Origin: JAZSQZ01 sp045538175 | GTDB lineage: Bacteria > Bacillota > Clostridia > Christensenellales > UBA1242 | Length of the DNA stretch: 49,227 nucleotides | NCBI GenBank assembly: GCA_045538175.1 | Contig: JAZSQZ010000014.1 | Span: forward strand, 1 to 49,227 | Direction: 5' to 3' | Shown here: one piece after another, positions 44,697 through 49,227 of the stretch | Layout of the letters: the number at the start of each line of letters is the position of its first letter | Position numbering within the stretch: the first letter of the stretch is position 1 | The notes under the pieces: model-generated | Database searches by the model: none | The model's input: the letters and a program-made list of their open reading frames with translations, nothing else | Told to the model about the DNA's origin: nothing | Made by a program: the position numbers and the translations under genes

Positions 44697-45278
44697 CTAT
44701 ATTTCAATGTTTTCTTTCTTTATAATTTCTTGCATTTTAACGCAAGCAAGTTTTCTTGCATTAAACTTTTCTTTTTCTTCATTTGTAAGGCATGCAAGAG
44801 TTCTGCCATCGCTAAGTTCGACAATACTATCAAAACCAAAGAAGTTGTCTCCCCTTTGAGCGTGAGAAATTTTACATTTCATTTCTCCCCTTGCTGTAAA
44901 AATTCTACCGTCTTTATCGCAAAGTGCCAACACGCAAATTACTTTTGCGCCCCTTAACTCGTCGTCAACGTTTCTCATTTTAGACAAGATGCACTCGTTT
45001 CTTTCACTTGCTGTTGCAGATTCCCCCATAAACCTATGAGTATGCACACCCGGCCAACCATCAAAGTAATCAATAAACAGGCCACTATCGTCTGCCATAA
45101 CACATTCGCCTGTAAGTTTGTGAATTTCAACGGCCTTTTTGATTGCGTTATCTTCACAAGTTTCAGCGTCTTCATCAACATCTATAACGATGCCTTTATC
45201 CTTTAAACTAAAGATTTCGCCTTCTAAGATGTCTTTGATTTGTATAATTTTATCTTTATTGTTGCTTGCAAATATCAT
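44697..45278 (-). CDS. rdgB: Ham1/RdgB-family non-canonical purine NTP pyrophosphatase
   Basis: 193 residues. This family hydrolyses dITP, XTP and similar damaged nucleotides to monophosphates and keeps them out of DNA. Seen: FASNNKDKI, the acidic motif MADDSGLFIDYFDGWPG, HTHRFMGESAT in place of the usual YSARYAG, and GDNFFGFDSIV in place of GYGYDPIF. GGAG precedes the ATG. It follows the Sel1-like gene by 11 bp. Confidence 0.9.
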   Translation of the reverse strand: MIFASNNKDKIIQIKDILEGEIFSLKDKGIVIDVDEDAETCEDNAIKKAVEIHKLTGECVMADDSGLFIDYFDGWPGVHTHRFMGESATASERNECILSKMRNVDDELRGAKVICVLALCDKDGRIFTARGEMKCKISHAQRGDNFFGFDSIVELSDGRTLACLTNEEKEKFNARKLACVKMQEIIKKENIEI

Positions 45279-45289
45279 TTTAACTCCAA

Positions 45290-46006
45290 TTAAATATCGT
45301 CGATGTTGATATCAATATCTGAGAAATCATCTTTATCCCCACTATCTAACATATCTTCGGTAAATGGAAGATCTTCTTCTGCCATTTCTGGTGGAAGTGC
45401 TTTAACAAGTTTTTCGATTGCTTGTCTAACAACTCTGTCTCTTAATCTATCAAGATAGATGATTGCTCTGTTTTCGTTTGAATCTTCTTCGATAAGTTGT
45501 TTTGTTGCCATTTCAGCAGGGTTAAGTTTCATCTCTACAATAAGAAGGTCACAAACATATTGACTTAAAAACCAGAAATAGTTTTGCTTGTTTAACTCAT
45601 TAAACTTAATAATTTGACCAATTCTGTCACATTCAAAAATCAAGTCAACTGCTGGGTTTAAGAATGTTTTCATTTTGTCTGGAGCAAGTTTAGAACAGTT
45701 TGCGGCAGCAATAATATTCCACTCAAGAGCACGCCTATAACTTGTTGGGAAAAAGTCACCAAAACCTCTTTTATAAATATATCCCATATAGTCTTGAGCA
45801 GGAATATGGCCTGAGCACGCAAAAGAACAGATTTGTTCAATCTTCTTAATAATTGTTTTTCTATACAAATCATTGTTGTATCTAACTTCTTTATCGACAG
45901 TTGCAACCCAGGTACGAATTCTTAAAAACAAATCTTTTTGAGTTGAAAATTCAAGTTTATCATACTCTTCTCTGTTGTAATAATTTTGATTATCAAAAAT
46001 ACCCAT
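45290..46006 (-). CDS. Unknown protein with a Sel1-like motif and acidic tail
   Basis: 238 residues, no named family recognised. A segment at ~70-105 (AQDYMGYIYKRGFGDFF ... RRALEWNIIAA) resembles one Sel1/TPR-like helix pair (AxxxLGxxYxxG ... AxxWxxxAA). The rest is mostly helical with an acidic, Asp-rich tail (~205-238). No signal or membrane helix, so it is probably cytosolic. AGGAG precedes the ATG. First gene of an operon with rdgB. Confidence 0.75.
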   Translation of the reverse strand: MGIFDNQNYYNREEYDKLEFSTQKDLFLRIRTWVATVDKEVRYNNDLYRKTIIKKIEQICSFACSGHIPAQDYMGYIYKRGFGDFFPTSYRRALEWNIIAAANCSKLAPDKMKTFLNPAVDLIFECDRIGQIIKFNELNKQNYFWFLSQYVCDLLIVEMKLNPAEMATKQLIEEDSNENRAIIYLDRLRDRVVRQAIEKLVKALPPEMAEEDLPFTEDMLDSGDKDDFSDIDINIDDI

Positions 46007-46066
46007 TTCCTTCTCCTAAGATAATAGAATTTATAAAAGGATAAAACTTTTATCACTTACCTTTAT

Positions 46067-46095
46067 ATTATAAATGTTTATAAAAAAATCTCCAA
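46067..46095 (-). promoter_or_regulatory. Promoter of the Sel1-like gene and rdgB
   Basis: TTGGAG (46095-46090), a 17-nt spacer and TATAAT (46072-46067) on the minus strand, about 60 bp before the ATG. The -10 is perfect and the -35 is weak. Confidence 0.55.
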
Positions 46096-46287
46096 CTTTT
46101 TTAAACTAATAAAACAAATTTTGGGCAATAATTTTTTACTTTTTATTTTAATTTTAAGTTTTAAATATTGCCCTAGATTTCAATATTTTGTTTTATAGAT
46201 ATTTGTCTACAATTTTATATTTTGTCAAATACAGGGCAAATTTACCCCTAAAAACACGTTTTTTTATAAACAAGTCAATATTAAAGC
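46096..46287. other. AT-rich intergenic DNA with a spaced inverted repeat
   Basis: This stretch holds GGGCAATA (46123-46130) and its inverse TATTGCCC (46166-46173), 43 bp apart centre to centre, just upstream of the promoter at 46067-46095, and a third GGGCAAAT at 46234. No gene or RNA was recognised in it. Confidence 0.45.
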
Positions 46288-46321
46288 AAAAAAGAAGACA
46301 ATTTTTATTGTCTTCTTTTTT
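46288..46321 (-). terminator. Terminator of the second large repeat-protein gene
   Basis: A perfect 15-bp stem (46288-46302 with 46307-46321) and a TTTT loop end 2 bp before the stop codon at 46324. A less perfect U-tract follows on the minus strand. Confidence 0.8.
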
Positions 46322-46323
46322 TG

Positions 46324-49227
46324 TTATTTTTTAATAAGTTTTACATTGAAGTTATAGTCTAAGTAATATCCACTGTTATTTGTTTTGATATAGAAACTAT
46401 AGATAACTGTAATAACCATATCATTTGTAACTGCAGAATTTATTGGAGACAAATATGGTGTATCGTCTGCAATTGTAATTGTTGCATATTGTTTGCAACT
46501 TTCTGCAATGCTAAACTCGTTTGTTGGAATATTAAATGAATCATACTCAATGTACTCACTTGGGTTGAGATACTTAATTCCACCGTATTGGTCAATTTCG
46601 TAAATTGTGTTAGTGTAATAAGAATCGTTTGTTAACAACATACCTCTTGGGTTTGAAGCAACTTCAAATGTTGTATTTTCGTTCATACCGATAAACAAGT
46701 TTTGAACAACTGTTACTTTCTTCCTAATGACGGTTGTACCACCATCAGCAAAGTTTACTGTAACAACAACCCAAACATCTTTATCACAGTTTAAGTCGTA
46801 TGAAGAAACAACTCTTGTTGCAGGGTCAAATCTCATATGATTTGCTGCATTTGTGTTTGTTGAGAAGTCTACGCCTTCAACATCTTCAAACGCGACTGTA
46901 AATGAATCATATTTGCCATAGATAGTTGTAGTAAAATCTGTTACGTTTCTATAAACAAATTCAAAATTTACAAGGTCAATTGAGATAATATCATAAGGGA
47001 ATGCCCCTTGAGTTTGTGCATCAACAAATGTTGTACCGTTATAACGATATCTTATACCTTCTACAACAATGGTATAAAGGCCATTTAGGTTAATCATTGC
47101 ACCGTTGTTTAGGCCTGCTACAATATGGTTTTCGTACTTAACATAACTAAACTCTTTATTTTCAAGGCTTATAGCATCGTCACTAAATTCGAAAGCAAAC
47201 TTGTTGCAATCTCTATCAAGTAAGATTTCTCTACCAAGATTCAAGAAGTAATAATATGTTTTGCCTTCATATTCAACATATGTTTCAGGAATATAAATTA
47301 AGATATCTACAACATCGCCTGCACCATAAGTTAGTTTGTTTCTAACAAAATCGATATAAGTGATTGTGTATGGGAATGCTGTATCATTGTCGAGAGAAAC
47401 AAAGGTATCGTTTTTGAAGATATACTTTGTACCTTCAACTTCTGCAACAGCAATTGTAACATCATAGTTTTCTTGCTTATAGATTGTTGTTGTGAACTTT
47501 TCAGCTGGTGCAAGTGGTAAGCAATATGTAAGGATATCTTTATTGATACTTACAATCTTATAAACTTCGATTACAGAAGAATCAGTTGGGTTTCTTAATA
47601 CGAAAGCATCATATACTGCACCATCGTTATAATTTGCTTCGAAGTAGTATTTATCTCCGTCTTCATTTTCAACGTAATGGGTTGAAGTATAATTGTTTTC
47701 AACTAAGATTTCACCATTATATGTTTCGCCTGTACCAAGGACGCTACCTGTGATTGTTCTATCAAACAATGAATAACCTGTGATATTAACAACCGTAGAA
47801 ATGCTACCTTCATCTTCGTTTACAAAATCGCCTGTTTCTGCGTTGTAATAGAAGTTTTTGTTTCCACCATTTACATTATAAACAATGTAGTATTTAAGTG
47901 GTAATTTGCCGGTTACAACATCGATTGTGTGTGAAGCATCACTTGCATCTGTATAATACAACTTGCCACCATTTGCAAGATTTGTTTTGTTGTAATCAAT
48001 TTCGAATTCGAATTCTGTATTATAACCATCTGTACTTACAAATACTTTCTTGTAGTAATATTTTACAGCAAAGTCATCAATAATAACTTTCTTGATATAA
48101 TATACGCCTTCAGATTCTTCGAACAAATCAATTGAACCATTTACATACCCAATTGCTTCGTCATGTGGGTTTGCAGTGTCAACTGAAGTGATTGCACCTG
48201 GATATTTTGTATCTGTTTTTACAACAAGCTCTGGAACATATTTATATTGACTTCCACCATAAGTGAAGTATTTATATGTTGCTGAACTTAACAAGTCTAC
48301 AGTTGTTTGATCAAATGTAACTTTGTTATTTACAAGGTCGACAGTTGTCTTTGTTGGGAATTTTGCACCACCTACAATGTTGTAGAAGTTTTGTTGATAA
48401 ACAAATTCTACCCCACCGATTGTTGCTGTTAATTCGCCATTATTTTCAAATAGATAAATAAATCCAAGTTGAGCATCGTTTACACCGTCGACTGTTTCAG
48501 ACATAACTGTAATATAACCATCATTTATGTGTGTAACATCTGTTTGCAAACCAAAGATATATTTACCACTGCTAATGAATTGTCCACTACCAGGGTTATA
48601 TTTGAATGTTCTGCCATTGTATTCTATTGTTATATTTTCGCCATCGACTGTAACAGGAATTCTGTTCATAGCAAAGTAAACTGTACTTCCAACTGTTGGG
48701 CTATAGCCTGGGATAATATAGAATGGGAATACTGTGCCTGATGTTGTTTTGAAAACAGGATTGTCAACATCTGTAGCATCATAAATGTATTTACCATTGA
48801 TATCTGCGTCATAACCTGCTAATTCAATGTAGTTATCTGTACCATCGTTTAAGATAGTAAGTTCGTTTTTCTTTACGTGATATTTAACAATAATAGCATC
48901 TTCATTTGTAATATAATCTGTTGTAAGTTCATATGGGAACTTAACATCTTCTTTTGTTACAAATGTATCAGAATATACATAGTCAACACCGTCGTAAGTA
49001 ATTTTGATTTCATCTCCAACTACAACAACGTTTAATGTATGTTCTGCATCATCTTCGTTGATATATGTAATAACACCATTTTCCCAAGAAGTAATTTCGT
49101 ATACAAATGCTCTGCCATTTGATGTCATAAATTCTTCTGTATCTTTGTTGTAGAAATATGTTTCTCCATCAAATTCGAAAGAATATGCACCATCATTTAA
49201 AGCAATGATTGTATCATACTTTTGACC
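46324..49227 (-). CDS. Large repeat protein, probably surface-exposed (5' end outside window)
   Basis: The frame is open to the last base, giving the C-terminal 967 residues of a longer protein; an internal Met at 49128 is not a credible start because no ribosome binding site precedes it and a matching repeat runs across it. About eight diverged repeats of ~80-130 residues share a core (V/Y)(E/D)G(x)xYxYNxxTFV ... FPYxIxxID ... Nx(L/F)xY, e.g. VEGIRYRYNGTTFVDAQ and VEGTKYIFKNDTFV. The last ~190 residues look like ordinary beta domains. Rich in Tyr, Asn, Asp, Thr, few Cys. No LPxTG, SLH or dockerin at the C-terminus. The family is not recognised; an extracellular beta-rich protein is inferred. 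Confidence 0.85.
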   Translation of the reverse strand, partial: GQKYDTIIALNDGAYSFEFDGETYFYNKDTEEFMTSNGRAFVYEITSWENGVITYINEDDAEHTLNVVVVGDEIKITYDGVDYVYSDTFVTKEDVKFPYELTTDYITNEDAIIVKYHVKKNELTILNDGTDNYIELAGYDADINGKYIYDATDVDNPVFKTTSGTVFPFYIIPGYSPTVGSTVYFAMNRIPVTVDGENITIEYNGRTFKYNPGSGQFISSGKYIFGLQTDVTHINDGYITVMSETVDGVNDAQLGFIYLFENNGELTATIGGVEFVYQQNFYNIVGGAKFPTKTTVDLVNNKVTFDQTTVDLLSSATYKYFTYGGSQYKYVPELVVKTDTKYPGAITSVDTANPHDEAIGYVNGSIDLFEESEGVYYIKKVIIDDFAVKYYYKKVFVSTDGYNTEFEFEIDYNKTNLANGGKLYYTDASDASHTIDVVTGKLPLKYYIVYNVNGGNKNFYYNAETGDFVNEDEGSISTVVNITGYSLFDRTITGSVLGTGETYNGEILVENNYTSTHYVENEDGDKYYFEANYNDGAVYDAFVLRNPTDSSVIEVYKIVSINKDILTYCLPLAPAEKFTTTIYKQENYDVTIAVAEVEGTKYIFKNDTFVSLDNDTAFPYTITYIDFVRNKLTYGAGDVVDILIYIPETYVEYEGKTYYYFLNLGREILLDRDCNKFAFEFSDDAISLENKEFSYVKYENHIVAGLNNGAMINLNGLYTIVVEGIRYRYNGTTFVDAQTQGAFPYDIISIDLVNFEFVYRNVTDFTTTIYGKYDSFTVAFEDVEGVDFSTNTNAANHMRFDPATRVVSSYDLNCDKDVWVVVTVNFADGGTTVIRKKVTVVQNLFIGMNENTTFEVASNPRGMLLTNDSYYTNTIYEIDQYGGIKYLNPSEYIEYDSFNIPTNEFSIAESCKQYATITIADDTPYLSPINSAVTNDMVITVIYSFYIKTNNSGYYLDYNFNVKLIKK

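Noticed and set aside
1..49227. Alternative genetic code with TGA as a sense codon
   Set aside because: All genes are complete without reading through TGA and tryptophan is encoded by TGG. Only a bias against TGA stops remains.
1..49227. Prophage, insertion sequence or integrated element
   Set aside because: No transposase, integrase or phage gene and no flanking repeats were seen. Gene order and composition are uniform and housekeeping in nature.

Overview
The window is AT-rich DNA from an anaerobic low-GC Gram-positive bacterium (Firmicutes, Clostridia-like, probably a host-associated uncultured lineage). This is inferred from a pyruvate:ferredoxin oxidoreductase, a class III (oxygen-sensitive) ribonucleotide reductase with its radical-SAM activase and NrdR boxes, a SAM-I riboswitch on metK, a SpoVT-type AbrB regulator next to a SpoVB/MurJ-like flippase, strong GGAGG-type ribosome binding sites, and the pgk-gpmI-tpiA ... 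secG-rnr-smpB-ssrA gene order. Almost everything is on the minus strand, so transcription runs right to left. The one clear exception is nifJ. All 28 complete genes end in TAA (25) or TAG (3), and none in TGA.

Layout from left to right. 1-2.9 kb: the N-terminal half of glmM (cut by the window edge), trxB and the rplM-rpsI ribosomal operon with a strong promoter and a structured leader. 3.1-18.0 kb: one 14.9-kb gene for a 4,950-residue N-terminally membrane-anchored surface protein built from InlB-type repeats, 24 copies of a second repeat and three GLUG-like blocks. 18.2-22.6 kb: truA (probably leaderless mRNA) diverging from nifJ. 22.8-25.4 kb: transketolase preceded by a small shikimate-kinase-like protein that has lost its P-loop. 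25.5-28.4 kb: nrdD-nrdG behind a promoter covered by two NrdR boxes. 28.6-30.7 kb: a patatin-like lipase and a ComEC-type metallo-beta-lactamase protein. 30.7-39.8 kb: a long convergent-function block transcribed pgk, gpmI, tpiA, a two-helix membrane protein, secG, rnr, smpB, ssrA (tmRNA) and a membrane-anchored coiled-coil protein. 39.9-43.3 kb: spoVT, a SpoVB/MurJ-like flippase, an HU-like protein and dusB. 43.4-46.0 kb: metK under a SAM-I riboswitch, preceded by a Sel1-like protein gene and a Ham1/RdgB nucleotide pyrophosphatase. 46.3 kb to the end: the 3' part of a second large repeat protein, open at the window edge.

How the genes fit together: lower glycolysis (tpiA, pgk, gpmI), transketolase and nifJ supply carbon flow to pyruvate and on to acetyl-CoA with reduced ferredoxin. 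nrdDG makes dNTPs without oxygen, and trxB supplies thiol reduction. rnr, smpB and ssrA form the ribosome-rescue and RNA-decay set. The two giant repeat proteins are likely displayed on the cell surface.

The observations most worth a second look are the giant protein and its 24-copy repeat, the histone-H1-like lysine/alanine tail on phosphoglycerate kinase, the degenerate shikimate-kinase-like partner of transketolase, tmRNA starting on the base after the smpB stop codon, and a three-hairpin leader in front of rnr. No CRISPR array, transposon, prophage or tRNA gene was seen.
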